Assembly: GCF_004362515.1 (NCBI RefSeq) | Contig: NZ_SNXU01000001.1 | Span: 3,286,001 to 3,350,000 of the forward strand | Reading direction: 5' to 3' | Length of the DNA: 64,000 nucleotides | From: Actinokineospora alba | GTDB lineage: Bacteria; Actinomycetota; Actinomycetes; Mycobacteriales; Pseudonocardiaceae | In this document: positions 32,487-40,428 of the stretch, piece after piece | How the letters are laid out: each line of letters begins with the position of its first letter | Numbering within the stretch: the stretch's first letter is position 1 | Position numbers and translations under genes: made by a program | The notes under the pieces: generated by a model | What the model was told of the DNA's origin: nothing | The model's input: the letters and a program-made list of their open reading frames with translations, nothing else | Database searches by the model: none

Positions 32487-33662
32487 ATGCGGCGAATTCC
32501 GGATTCCGAGCGACGCGCGCGACTGAGCCTGCGACACGGTCTGGCGGCGCCCCTTCCCTCGGCCGACCCGACCGACGTCGCGGAGGCTCTGGTCGCCCTG
32601 CACGCCACCGATCCCTGCACGGTGTACCTGTCCGTGCTCGCCCGGATGGCGGTCGACCCGGACACCATCACCGAAGCGCTGCACGACCGCAAGACGATGG
32701 TCCGGATGCTCGGCATGCGTCGAACGGTGTTCGTCGTGCCGCGGGCGCTCGCCCCGGTGGTGCAGTCCGCGTGCAGCCGGGCGGTGGCCGCGACCGAGCG
32801 GCGCAGACTGGTCAAGCAACTCGAAGACGCCGGCGTGGCGACCGACGCCGCGGGCTGGCTGCGCGACGTCGAGCAGTCCACCTTCGCCGCGCTGTCCGCG
32901 CGTGGTGAGGCGAGCGCGGCGGAGCTGTCCGCCGACGAGCCCCGGCTGCGCACGTCGCTGCTGATGGCGCCCGGAAAGCCTTACGAGGCAAAGCAGAACA
33001 TCACCTCCCGGGTCCTCGGCCTGCTCGCCGCCGACGGGATGATCGTGCGCGGCAGGCCGTTGGGCTCGTGGACCTCCACGCAGTACCGGTGGTCGCCGAT
33101 GACTTCGTGGTTCCCCGGCGGCCTGCCCTCCCTGGACGTGTTCGAAGCCCGCACGGAACTGGCGCGTCGATGGCTGCGGGTGTTCGGGCCCGCGACGGTC
33201 GGGGACCTGAAGTGGTGGACTGGGTGGACGCTCGGTGACACCCGGAAGGCGCTCGCCGAGGTGGGTGTCGTGTCGGTGGAACTCGACCACGGCACTGGCG
33301 TCGTCCTCGCCGACGACCTGGAGCCGGTTGCCGAACCCGCACCTCGGCCGGTCCTGCTGCCCGCGCTGGATCCGACGCCTATGGGGTGGACTGAGCGGGA
33401 CTGGTACCTGGGGGAGCACTCGGATCGGTTGTTCGACCGGTCGGGGAACATCGGGCCGACCGTGTTCTGGGATGGTCGGGTTGTGGGCGGGTGGGCTCAT
33501 CGGCCGGATGGGGAGATCGCTGTCCGGCTGTTGGAGGACATCGGCGCGGAAGCTGAGGCGTTGGTGGAAGCCGAGGCCGTGCGGTTGGCTGGGTTGGTTG
33601 GGGTTGTTCGGATGCGGTCTCGGTTTCCGACTCCGTTGGAGCGGGAGTTGCTCGCTCTTTGA
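32487..33662 (+). CDS. Winged-helix HTH_42 domain protein (AlkX/YcaQ-like)
   Basis: A 391-residue protein of the HTH_42 (formerly DUF1006) family. Typical features are the N-terminal DVAEALVALHATDPCTVYLSVLARM, RTVFVVPRALAP, a winged-helix mid-region, and the C-terminal LPALDPTPMGWTERDWYLGEHSDRLFDRSGN. The E. coli relative YcaQ (AlkX) is a DNA glycosylase for bulky or cross-link lesions, but most actinobacterial members are untested. The ATG at 32487 starts the conserved part; an open frame from 32406 lacks a ribosome site. Confidence 0.85.
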   Translation: MRRIPDSERRARLSLRHGLAAPLPSADPTDVAEALVALHATDPCTVYLSVLARMAVDPDTITEALHDRKTMVRMLGMRRTVFVVPRALAPVVQSACSRAVAATERRRLVKQLEDAGVATDAAGWLRDVEQSTFAALSARGEASAAELSADEPRLRTSLLMAPGKPYEAKQNITSRVLGLLAADGMIVRGRPLGSWTSTQYRWSPMTSWFPGGLPSLDVFEARTELARRWLRVFGPATVGDLKWWTGWTLGDTRKALAEVGVVSVELDHGTGVVLADDLEPVAEPAPRPVLLPALDPTPMGWTERDWYLGEHSDRLFDRSGNIGPTVFWDGRVVGGWAHRPDGEIAVRLLEDIGAEAEALVEAEAVRLAGLVGVVRMRSRFPTPLERELLAL

Positions 33663-33668
33663 GCAGGG

Positions 33669-34358
33669 CTAGCTCGGCGGGGCGGTGGGTGCCGGGGGAG
33701 CGGGGCAGGTCGTTCGGCCGGGCTCGATCTTCACCTTCAGGCCCGGCAGAGCGAACGGGCCGACAATCTCCATCGCGTACACCTTGCCGGTGAGCTGGGT
33801 GAACTCGGCGAACGTCGAGTCCGCCCCGAAGCGGTGCCTGCTCGGCGTCGCCTCCAGGGGGTTTTCCACGTGGGTGCCGTCGGGTGCCTTGATCGTGGTG
33901 ACGTCCTCGCCGGTGATGCCGAACTTGACCACGCCGTCGAGCGTCAGCGTCCCGGCCACCCGGGCGCCGTCCAGTTCGACGTTGCGGGCGTCCACCTCCC
34001 AGGTGGACAGGTTGCCGTCGCCGCCGGTCAGCTTCAGGGTGTAGTCCTGGCCCAGGATCGTCTGGTTCATCGCGATGCACAGCTCGTTCAGCTTGCCCTG
34101 TGCGAAACCGGCGCGGATCAACCGAATATCGCGCAGCACAACAGTTCCGTCGGCCTGTCGGACTTTCTGCGTGTTGTCCACAACGGACAGTCCGAAGTCG
34201 ACACCGTAGAGGCCGCTGGTGCTCAGGTCGGCGGTGCCGCTCTGGATGACCACGTGGTGGGCCAGCGCCCCGGTGTTCATCCCGATCCCGCACAGCGCGA
34301 CCAGCACCAGGGCGGGTACGCCGAGCAGCGCCGACCGGCCCCACCGGGTTCCATTCAT
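33669..34358 (-). CDS. DUF6230 family protein (third copy, divergent)
   Basis: A 229-residue exported or membrane-anchored protein, last gene of the operon. Its ATG shares one base with the preceding stop (TGATG). The N-terminal TRWGRSALLGVPALVLVALCGIGM anchor resembles the other two DUF6230 copies. The family pattern recurs: LNELCIAMNQTI (first Cys), a beta-rich middle, and the C-terminal GLKVKIEPGRTTC (second Cys) with a proline tail. It is the most divergent copy (extra VDNTQKVRQADG block). Function is unknown. Confidence 0.8.
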   Translation of the reverse strand: MNGTRWGRSALLGVPALVLVALCGIGMNTGALAHHVVIQSGTADLSTSGLYGVDFGLSVVDNTQKVRQADGTVVLRDIRLIRAGFAQGKLNELCIAMNQTILGQDYTLKLTGGDGNLSTWEVDARNVELDGARVAGTLTLDGVVKFGITGEDVTTIKAPDGTHVENPLEATPSRHRFGADSTFAEFTQLTGKVYAMEIVGPFALPGLKVKIEPGRTTCPAPPAPTAPPS

Positions 34359-34993
34359 CACGCGCCGCCGTTGAGCAGCTGCAGGGTGGACTTCGGCAGG
34401 TTGATCGGGTTGTCGCGCTGGCCCGGCTGCGGCTGCGGGTTGTACGCGGTGATGGCGTAGGCGTTCATCCGCAGCCAGCACCCGGAGATGTTGAGCCCGA
34501 TGTTGTCCGGCACCCAGGTCCACGTGATGATGCACGTCCCCCACTGGAACTCCAGGTTCGTCCCCCACACGTCGGTCCACATCGCCTGGCCCGCGTTGTT
34601 CGTCCCGCCCAGCTCGATCGGCCCCGGCGCGGTGATCTGCACGCGGTAGTCGGCGCCGCGGTTCTGGTCGATGAGGATGTCCTTGTCGACGACAAGCTGC
34701 TTGAAGCGGTAGTGGTTGACCTGCCTTGTGGTCCCGTCCGCGACGGTGATCGTGGTGGTGCCCAGGTCGGTGAAGGACTGGGTGTGCCAGTCGTAGGTGT
34801 CGATGAACGAGCTCTCCTTGCCGAAGGCGATCTGGAAAGCCTGTGGCACCACGCAGAACCCGATGTTGGTGTCGCGCACGCAGCCCGCCGCGGCCTCCGC
34901 GCGCGGGACCGAGGCGTCGGGGACGAGTGCGGTGGAGAACAGCACCAGCAGGACCGCGGCCGCCGCCAGCCAGGCGCGCACGGGTGCGATCAC
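34358..34993 (-). CDS. Secreted protein of unknown family in DUF6230/DUF6114 operon
   Basis: A 211-residue exported protein that I do not recognise. The GTG at 34993 overlaps the upstream DUF6114 stop (GTGA). A signal peptide (VRAWLAAAAVLLVLFSTALV, cleavage about AEAA) is followed by a beta-rich mature part with four Cys (GCVRD, GFCVV, GTCII, GCWLR), suggesting two disulfides. It is rich in Trp and Thr (WGTCIITWTWVPDN). Its position between DUF6114 and DUF6230 genes with overlaps at both ends implies a shared complex at the envelope (inference). Confidence 0.8.
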   Translation of the reverse strand: MIAPVRAWLAAAAVLLVLFSTALVPDASVPRAEAAAGCVRDTNIGFCVVPQAFQIAFGKESSFIDTYDWHTQSFTDLGTTTITVADGTTRQVNHYRFKQLVVDKDILIDQNRGADYRVQITAPGPIELGGTNNAGQAMWTDVWGTNLEFQWGTCIITWTWVPDNIGLNISGCWLRMNAYAITAYNPQPQPGQRDNPINLPKSTLQLLNGGA

Positions 34994-35403
34994 GACTCGG
35001 CCCGCCGCCCGCGCGGCTTCTTCGGGCCCCAGCCGAACACCATGGCCGCGCCGACGACACCGAGCAGCGTCCCGAGCAGGAAGCCGCCGAGGTTGGACGC
35101 GACGAACGCCGCGACCGCGAAGATCCCGCCCATCAGCCCGGCGACGAGCCGCTGCGTCGGTGCGAACCACGCCATCAGGCCGAGCACGATCATCCCGCCG
35201 CCCAGGACATAGCCCGCGACCCCCGATGCCCCCGCGGACAGGGTGACCACGATCGGCGCGACGGTCAGCGACATGATCGTCCAGCCGCCCAGCATCATCC
35301 ACAGGCCGCCCCAGAACGGCCTGGTGCGGCGGAAGGCGGTGAACCACTGCCAGGCCGCGGCGACGACGGCGAGCACCGGGTTGTCCCGGACGCGGGTCAG
35401 CAT
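34990..35403 (-). CDS. DUF6114 family four-helix membrane protein
   Basis: A 137-residue integral membrane protein with about four hydrophobic helices. Family hallmarks are the N-terminal FRRTRPFWGGLWMMLGGW, VAPIVVTLSAGASGVAGYVLGG, and the C-terminal VFGWGPKK. It overlaps the DUF6230 gene by 7 bp upstream and the secreted-protein gene by 4 bp downstream. Function unknown; likely the membrane partner of the DUF6230 proteins, since the two families alternate in this operon. Confidence 0.88.
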   Translation of the reverse strand: MLTRVRDNPVLAVVAAAWQWFTAFRRTRPFWGGLWMMLGGWTIMSLTVAPIVVTLSAGASGVAGYVLGGGMIVLGLMAWFAPTQRLVAGLMGGIFAVAAFVASNLGGFLLGTLLGVVGAAMVFGWGPKKPRGRRAES

Positions 35404-36098
35404 CCGACTGTCCCGGGTTCGATGGCCAGCTTCAGGCCGGGCAGGCCGATGCTGCCGACGAGTTCGATGGTGTACGCCGAAGCGTCGAGGTTGGCGATGT
35501 TCACCGTGCCCGCCTCCAGGCCGAAGTTGCCCGCGGTGCCGCCGTCGAGCCGGGTCACCCCCATGTTGACGTCGTCGGCCGACTTGCCCAGGTACATGTC
35601 GGCGAAGGTGCTGTTGCTCGCGTTGACCGAGACCGCTTCGAGGATCAGGTCGGAGGCGTTGATCTCGGCGGTGCCCTCCGGCGTGCCGTTGACCGGCTCA
35701 CCCGCGGTGATCTTGAGCGTGTAGCTGACCCCGGCGATGCTCTCGTGCACCACGCCGCACAGGCCGTCGAGCCGCGCGGACTTGAAACCCGCGCGCGCCA
35801 TGCCTTTGCTGGCCCCGGTGCCGCCGTTGTCGGCGAGCCGGTCGTGCAGCAGCGCGGCGAAACCGGCGCCCTGCACCTGGTCGGACTTGATCGCGAACGG
35901 CTTGTTCACCACCATGAAGTTGGCCGCCAGCAAGCCTTGCGCCATCCCCACGCCGAGCAGCCCCACGACCACGGTCGCGGGAATGGCCAGCAGCGACGAG
36001 CGCCCGACCCGGCTGCCGCGCCGCACGTCGTCGGCGGCTTCCTCACGCATCCGGGCGTTCCAGGCCGCCACCGCGGCGAACCGCTTACCCGCCATCAC
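35397..36098 (-). CDS. DUF6230 family protein (second copy)
   Basis: A 233-residue protein beginning at a GTG that overlaps the preceding DUF6114 stop. A basic N-terminus (about 1-33) precedes one transmembrane or signal segment (SLLAIPATVVVGLLGVGMAQGLL). The mature domain is beta-rich with LDGLCGVVHESI (first Cys) and GLPGLKLAIEPGTVGC (second Cys at the terminus). The closest relative in the window is the copy at 36631-37275 (shared GKSADDV and GTxGNFGL motifs). Function unknown. Confidence 0.88.
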   Translation of the reverse strand: MMAGKRFAAVAAWNARMREEAADDVRRGSRVGRSSLLAIPATVVVGLLGVGMAQGLLAANFMVVNKPFAIKSDQVQGAGFAALLHDRLADNGGTGASKGMARAGFKSARLDGLCGVVHESIAGVSYTLKITAGEPVNGTPEGTAEINASDLILEAVSVNASNSTFADMYLGKSADDVNMGVTRLDGGTAGNFGLEAGTVNIANLDASAYTIELVGSIGLPGLKLAIEPGTVGC

Positions 36099-36556
36099 GC
36101 CTGACCTTCAGCGGTGCGGCGGAACATGCGGCGCAGCTTCGGGTGTTCGGGCTTCGGGCCCCAGGCGAAGATCATGCCGCCGCCGATGACCCCGCAGATC
36201 ATCCCGACCCCGAAGCCACCGAGGTTCGACAGCACCAGCGACGCGACCGCGAAGACCACGCCGAGCAACCCGGCGAGGTGGCGCTGCGACGGGACGAACC
36301 AGGAGAAGAAGGCGAACATCATCATCGAGCCGCCCAGCACGTAGCCGGACATGCCGCCGACCCCGGCGGCCAGCGTGACCGACATCGGGGCGAGAGTCAG
36401 GGAGAGGATCACCCAGCCGCCGAACGCGAGCCAGGCGCCGCCCCAGAACGGACGGGTGCGGCGGAAGCGGGTGAACGCCGCCCAGGCACGGGCCGGTCTG
36501 CCCGGCGTCTTGGCGGTGCCTGCGTGGTCCGAGTGGTCCGCGATCGGTTCGGTCAT
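36095..36556 (-). CDS. DUF6114 family four-helix membrane protein
   Basis: A 153-residue membrane protein with the same FRRTRPFWGGAWLAFGGW, LAPMSVTLAAGVGGMSGYVLGG and FAWGPKPEHPK hallmarks as the copy at 34990-35403, plus a 22-residue hydrophilic N-terminus. The ATG follows CAGGAGTTCGCC. It sits 74 bp after the first DUF6230 gene and overlaps the second by 4 bp. Function unknown. Confidence 0.88.
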   Translation of the reverse strand: MTEPIADHSDHAGTAKTPGRPARAWAAFTRFRRTRPFWGGAWLAFGGWVILSLTLAPMSVTLAAGVGGMSGYVLGGSMMMFAFFSWFVPSQRHLAGLLGVVFAVASLVLSNLGGFGVGMICGVIGGGMIFAWGPKPEHPKLRRMFRRTAEGQA

Positions 36557-36630
36557 GGCGAACTCCTGTCGATCTGGTCGGTCCGCACGTGTTGATGGCG
36601 GCGGCCGTCCGCCACCAACACGCGGCGGGA

Positions 36631-37275
36631 TCAGGGAACGATGGTGCAGTTGGTCGAGCCGGACTCGATGGCCAGCGACAGACCGGTCAGGTTGATCGTC
36701 CCGGCGATCGTCGCCGAGTAGGCCTCAGCGTGCAGGCCGTTGAGGTTCGCCGTGGTCGACTGCAGACCGAAGTTGCCGGGCGTGCCACCGAGCGAGCCGG
36801 TGCTGGTGCCCATCTGCACGTCGTCCGCGCTCTTGCCGAGCGCCAGGCCGTTCATCGAGGCGTTGGCGTTGACCGACTCACCGTCGAGCACCAGGTCCTG
36901 CGCCGCGATGTCGTTGACCGCGTCGTTCGGGTTGCCCGCCGCGATCTTGAGCGTGAACGGCAGGCCGAGCACGCTCTGGTGGACCGCCGCGCAGAGGCCG
37001 TTCAGGTTGGCCGTCTGGAAGCCCGCCCGCGCCACGGCCTGACCGCTCGTGGTGCCGTCGGCGTTGTCCTTCGTGACCTTGTCCATGATCGCGCCGAAAC
37101 CGTCGCCCGCGAGGGCGGCCGACTCGATCTGGAAAGGCTTGCCGTTGACGTTGAACGACGCCGCGAGCAGACCCTGGGCCAGCGCGATGCCGAGCGTCGC
37201 CATGGCGATTCCGGCGACGCCCGTGACCGCGGTGAAGCGGCCCCATCTTGTTCTGCCCAGTGTGGTTTCCTGCAT
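36631..37275 (-). CDS. DUF6230 family protein (first copy, operon leader)
   Basis: A 214-residue protein with a near-consensus AGGAGG ribosome site 4 bp before its ATG, so it is probably the best-translated member. N-terminal TRWGRFTAVTGVAGIAMATLGIALAQGLLAASF combines a basic start and one membrane or signal segment. The mature part shows LNGLCAAVHQSVLGLPFTLKIAAG and ends with LTGLSLAIESGSTNCTIVP, giving the two conserved Cys. It leads the six-gene operon. Function unknown. Confidence 0.88.
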   Translation of the reverse strand: MQETTLGRTRWGRFTAVTGVAGIAMATLGIALAQGLLAASFNVNGKPFQIESAALAGDGFGAIMDKVTKDNADGTTSGQAVARAGFQTANLNGLCAAVHQSVLGLPFTLKIAAGNPNDAVNDIAAQDLVLDGESVNANASMNGLALGKSADDVQMGTSTGSLGGTPGNFGLQSTTANLNGLHAEAYSATIAGTINLTGLSLAIESGSTNCTIVP

Positions 37276-37537
37276 CTGACCTCCTGGTTTCGTTGCCCTC
37301 CGCAGTCACGCGGAGAACTGCTGGGAAATCACCGCACCACCGAAAATGGGCAGGCCGAATAACACACAGTCACAGCGGAGTAGCGGCGGCCGCCCTCGCT
37401 CGCCGGTATCCGCCACCAGCCGTAACCGTGTGTCCCTGATCACCCGGTGGGGGTGAACGAACGGTGCCATTTGTGTTGCCTGGTGACAAGAGCTTCGACG
37501 CGGTGCTGGTCAGAGGTGAGCGAGTTGTGTGACTCTT

Positions 37538-37681
37538 GGTAACGCGTACTGTGGGTAACACGCGCTTGATCGACAGCTTGTGGCGGTCTGTAAAGGGGGC
37601 GAGTGTCTGCCATTCGGCGGTATCGAGCCGGATTTCTCGCCGGTCGTGGTAACAGAAAGTAATAGGTTACGTATCGGTAAC
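37538..37681. promoter_or_regulatory. GGTAAC repeat cluster in the DUF6230 operon/lepB divergent region
   Basis: The 448-bp gap (37276-37723) contains no confident gene. GGTAAC occurs at 37538, 37554, 37648 and 37676, with the inverted GGTTAC at 37665. Four direct copies in 144 bp exceed what I expect by chance in GC-rich DNA. They could be binding sites of a regulator shared by lepB and the operon. Confidence 0.4.
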
Positions 37682-37723
37682 ATGCCGTATCCATTCCGCC
37701 GAACGCCGTCTTTGATACCCGGA

Positions 37724-38356
37724 ATGGAGAGTCCAGTGGTCGTAGGCGGAAGACGCGGAAGAGTCGCGCGGCGGGTGCTGGGAGCCGTGGCGGCGCTCGC
37801 CGCGCTGGCCTTGGTCGGCGTGGTCATCGCGGTCACGTTCGCCAACCGGATCGACGGCCAGAGCATGAGCCCGACCCTCGGCGACGGCGACCGGATCTTG
37901 TTGGAGCCCTTCTTCGACCCCGCCGACCTGCGCCGGTTCGACATCGTCGCCGCACGGCCGTCGCCGGGTAGTCCGGCCGTGGTGAAGCGGGTGATCGGCC
38001 TGCCGGGTGACGCGGTGAAGATCGAGGTCCGGGCCGACGGTGGGGCGTCGGTCATGGTCCGCCCGGCGGGCGCGGCGGGGTGGTCGGTGGTCGACGCTCC
38101 CGTGTGGACGGAGAACTGGCACGACGCCCGCCAATGCTGTGCCGCGGACGGGAAATCGGGGAACGGGGAGGCGGTGGTGCCTGCCGGGCACGTGTTCGTG
38201 CTGGGGGACAACCCTTCGCAGTCCGACGACTCACGCAAGTACGGCTGGATCCCTATCAGCGAGGTGATTGGCAGGATGGCGTGGCGCCTCTACCCACTAG
38301 ATCGACTCGGTTCACTCGATCCGGGCGCGGACATGCGCCTCGTGCGAGAGCCATGA
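37724..38356 (+). CDS. lepB: Type I signal peptidase (S26)
   Basis: A protein of about 210 residues. One N-terminal membrane helix (VLGAVAALAALALVGVVIAV) leads to the catalytic Ser in GQSMSPTLGDGD and the general-base Lys in VVKRVIGLPGD; the terminal VFVLGDNPSQSDDSRKYGWIP is box E. It cleaves signal peptides on the outer face of the membrane. The start is uncertain: ATG 37724, ATG 37682, or GTG 37739 (GGAGAG just upstream). It is divergent from the DUF6230/6114 operon and overlaps the MmcQ gene by 4 bp. A dedicated processing role for the operon products is possible (inference). Confidence 0.88.
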   Translation: MESPVVVGGRRGRVARRVLGAVAALAALALVGVVIAVTFANRIDGQSMSPTLGDGDRILLEPFFDPADLRRFDIVAARPSPGSPAVVKRVIGLPGDAVKIEVRADGGASVMVRPAGAAGWSVVDAPVWTENWHDARQCCAADGKSGNGEAVVPAGHVFVLGDNPSQSDDSRKYGWIPISEVIGRMAWRLYPLDRLGSLDPGADMRLVREP

Positions 38357-38724
38357 TGGGCGCCATGGACAACATGAAGCGGGTCGAGCGGATCATCGCC
38401 GCACTGCCGGAGGCGGAGCGCGTCGATGTCGAAGCCTGGGGCGATCACCCGACATTCCGTGTGCGCGGCAAGAACTTCATCTTCGCCGACCATCTCGCGC
38501 AGAATCTCTCGGTGAAGCTGTCCAAGGCCGAAGCCGAAGCCGTGGTGGCCACCGACCCGGCCGCCCATCCGGCGGGCTACGGGCTGGGCCGTCACGGCTG
38601 GATCGCGCTCGACGTCCCAGCCGGACTCGACGAGGACCGCTGGGCACAGCTGGAGGAGTGGATCCGCACCTCCTATTGCCTGGTCGCCCCGAAGACCCTG
38701 GCTCGCAAGGTCGAGAACGGCTGA
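38353..38724 (+). CDS. MmcQ/YjbR-family DNA-binding-like protein
   Basis: A 123-residue soluble protein of the MmcQ/YjbR fold: VDVEAWGDHPTFRVRGKNFIFAD and WAQLEEWIRTSYCLVAPKTLARK. The fold resembles a double-wing DNA-binding motif, but no function is established. ATG codons at 38353, 38356, 38365 and 38374 are all in frame; 38353 overlaps the lepB stop (ATGA), implying coupling. Confidence 0.85.
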   Translation: MMGAMDNMKRVERIIAALPEAERVDVEAWGDHPTFRVRGKNFIFADHLAQNLSVKLSKAEAEAVVATDPAAHPAGYGLGRHGWIALDVPAGLDEDRWAQLEEWIRTSYCLVAPKTLARKVENG

Positions 38725-38763
38725 GCTCGCGCCGGGGCGCGCTGTCACCGATAGGCTTTCGCA

Positions 38764-39384
38764 ATGGCGAAGTACTTCGACGTGCATCCGGACAACCCTC
38801 AGCGCCGCTCGATCACGCAGATCGTCGACCTTCTGCGCGCCGACGCCCTGATCGCGTACCCCACTGACTCCTGCTACGCGCTCGGCTGCCGGTTGGGGAA
38901 CAAGGACGGGATCGACCGCATCCGCGAGATCCGAAACCTCGACGACCGCCACCACTTCACCCTGGTGTGTCAGGACTTCTCGCAGCTGGGCCAGTTCGTC
39001 GAGGTCGGCAACGCGGTGTTCCGGGCGATCAAGGCGTCCACGCCGGGCAGCTACACCTTCATCCTGCCCGCCACCAAGGAAGTCCCGCGCAGGCTGCAGC
39101 ACGCGAAGAAGAAAACGGTCGGGGTGCGCATCCCCGATCACGTCGTCACCCAGGCGATCGTGGCCGAGCTCGGTGAGCCGCTGCTGTCGAGCACGCTGCT
39201 GCTTCCCGACCAGCCGGAGCCGATGACCATGGGCTGGGAGATCAAGGAGCGGCTCGACCACGTGGTCGACGCGGTGATCGACTCCGGCGAGTGCGGCACC
39301 GTGCCGACGTCGGTCATCGACTTCTCGCAGGGTGAGCCGGAGATCATCCGGGTGGGTGCGGGAGACGTCTCCAGGTTCGAGTGA
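38764..39384 (+). CDS. L-threonylcarbamoyladenylate synthase family (Sua5/YciO/YrdC)
   Basis: A 206-residue YrdC-fold protein: LIAYPTDSCYALGCRLGNKDG, RHHFTLVCQDFSQLGQFV, and GSYTFILPATKEVPRR, then KKTVGVRIPDH. TsaC/Sua5 members make threonylcarbamoyl-AMP for tRNA t6A37; the short YciO-like form seen here is common as a second copy beside the true TsaC. An exact role in t6A is therefore not certain. The LexA box begins 5 bp after its stop. Confidence 0.85.
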   Translation: MAKYFDVHPDNPQRRSITQIVDLLRADALIAYPTDSCYALGCRLGNKDGIDRIREIRNLDDRHHFTLVCQDFSQLGQFVEVGNAVFRAIKASTPGSYTFILPATKEVPRRLQHAKKKTVGVRIPDHVVTQAIVAELGEPLLSSTLLLPDQPEPMTMGWEIKERLDHVVDAVIDSGECGTVPTSVIDFSQGEPEIIRVGAGDVSRFE

Positions 39385-39389
39385 GCTTA

Positions 39390-39405
39390 TCGAACACATG
39401 TTCGA
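39390..39405. promoter_or_regulatory. Perfect LexA (SOS) box
   Basis: TCGAACACATGTTCGA is a perfect 16-bp palindrome matching the actinobacterial and Bacillus LexA consensus (CGAAC-N4-GTTCG). It lies 50 bp before the ATG at 39456. A TATCCT hexamer at 39415-39420 could be the -10, with the LexA site over the -35 region. Confidence 0.85.
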
Positions 39406-39455
39406 ACGCTCTGGTATCCTCGGTGGTGGGGAGAGTCGATGCCGGGGGGTTGAAG

Positions 39456-39740
39456 ATGATCAAGGTGTATCACCCGTGGCCGGTTCCGGTGCAGGCCCTG
39501 TGCTACTCGGAGCCCGCGGCGCTGACCGACATGGAGGTGTGGGTCAGCCGGGTTCGTGAGCGGGGGCTGATCGGGTCGGACGTCCGGTTCGCCGTGCGCC
39601 GCGAGGAGGTGCCGGTCGGGGTGTTGAGCGACGAAGCCGGTTCCCGGGAGGTCCGGCCGTCGTCCTACCTGGTGTTCGCGCGCGACGGGTTCGAGGTGGT
39701 GGACCGGATGTCGTTCCTCCGGCGTTACCGCGAGCCGTGA
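39456..39740 (+). CDS. Small orphan protein under a LexA box
   Basis: A 94-residue protein with no recognised family. ATG 39456 follows GGGGGGTTGAAG. The sequence is mixed alpha/beta: MIKVYHPWPVPVQALCYSEP, a helix DMEVWVSRVRERGLIG, charged RFAVRREEVP, and an ending RMSFLRRYREP. There is no signal peptide or membrane segment. The perfect SOS box predicts DNA-damage induction. It could be a repair accessory, a division inhibitor (these are usually small membrane proteins, unlike this) or a regulatory peptide; none can be chosen from sequence. Confidence 0.75.
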   Translation: MIKVYHPWPVPVQALCYSEPAALTDMEVWVSRVRERGLIGSDVRFAVRREEVPVGVLSDEAGSREVRPSSYLVFARDGFEVVDRMSFLRRYREP

Positions 39741-39758
39741 TGAGTGCAGGATGGACAC

Positions 39759-40373
39759 ATGACCGACGTCTACAGCCGCCTGCTGCTCACCGAACGCGAC
39801 GCCCTGCTGCCCATCCTTCGCCGCACCCCGGAAGAGGCGTTCGACCGCCCCACGGTGTGCGACCTGTGGTCCGTCCGTGACGTGATCGCCCATTGCGCGA
39901 CCGCCCTGACCCGGGTGGCCACCGGCGACCTGCACGACTTCTCGCCCGAGGCCAACGAGGCCGATGTGGACGCCAGGCGTCCGCTCCCGCTCGCGGACGT
40001 GATCGCTGAACTGGAGAAGGCCTACGAACTCGGCGCCGCCAGCCCGGAGATCCACCGGGTGGCGCTGGGGGAGTGGGTGCACGGCGGCGACATCCGCGAG
40101 GCGCTGGGTGAACCCGACGCGTACTCGTCGGCCGGTGTGGACGACGCCCTGGCCATCCTGGTCCAGCGCAGCGTCACCCGGGAGGTCCCGCCCACCGACG
40201 TCCACCTCACCGATGGGCGCTCCCTGCGTCTGGGCGACCCGGACGCGAGCGCGGAGGGCGTCCTCAAGACCGATGTCGCCGGTCTGTTCCGCATCGTCGC
40301 GAACCGCAGGCCCGAACTCGCCGAGGCCGACTTGACCGGCTTGGTGCCCAGCGAGCTGCGGATGTTCTTCTAG
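39759..40373 (+). CDS. DinB/maleylpyruvate isomerase N-terminal domain protein (mycothiol-dependent type)
   Basis: A 204-residue protein of the TIGR03083-like family: YSRLLLTERDALLPILRR, CDLWSVRDVIAHCATALTRV (metal-binding His in IAHC), and EWVHGGDIREALG (second His). The C-terminal SCP2/MDMPI-C-like part is RSLRLGDPDASAEG. Members are four-helix metalloproteins, often using mycothiol, the actinobacterial thiol. It ends 6 bp before a strong bidirectional terminator. ATG 39759 is chosen over GTG 39744. Confidence 0.82.
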   Translation: MTDVYSRLLLTERDALLPILRRTPEEAFDRPTVCDLWSVRDVIAHCATALTRVATGDLHDFSPEANEADVDARRPLPLADVIAELEKAYELGAASPEIHRVALGEWVHGGDIREALGEPDAYSSAGVDDALAILVQRSVTREVPPTDVHLTDGRSLRLGDPDASAEGVLKTDVAGLFRIVANRRPELAEADLTGLVPSELRMFF

Positions 40374-40379
40374 GGCAAC

Positions 40380-40417
40380 GGAAAACGCCCGGCGAGGGCA
40401 CTCGCCGGGCGTTTTCC
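40380..40417. terminator. Bidirectional terminator
   Basis: GGAAAACGCCCGGCGAG (40380-40396) pairs perfectly with CTCGCCGGGCGTTTTCC (40401-40417) around a GGCA loop; the A/T flanks give U-runs in both directions. It sits between convergent stops at 40373 and 40429. Confidence 0.95.
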
Positions 40418-40428
40418 GTGTCAGGTGA

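Noticed and set aside
30855..33500. FAD oxidase extended upstream to 33500
   Set aside because: The extension overlaps the HTH_42 gene on the other strand and has no recognisable domain; the conserved protein starts at 32405.
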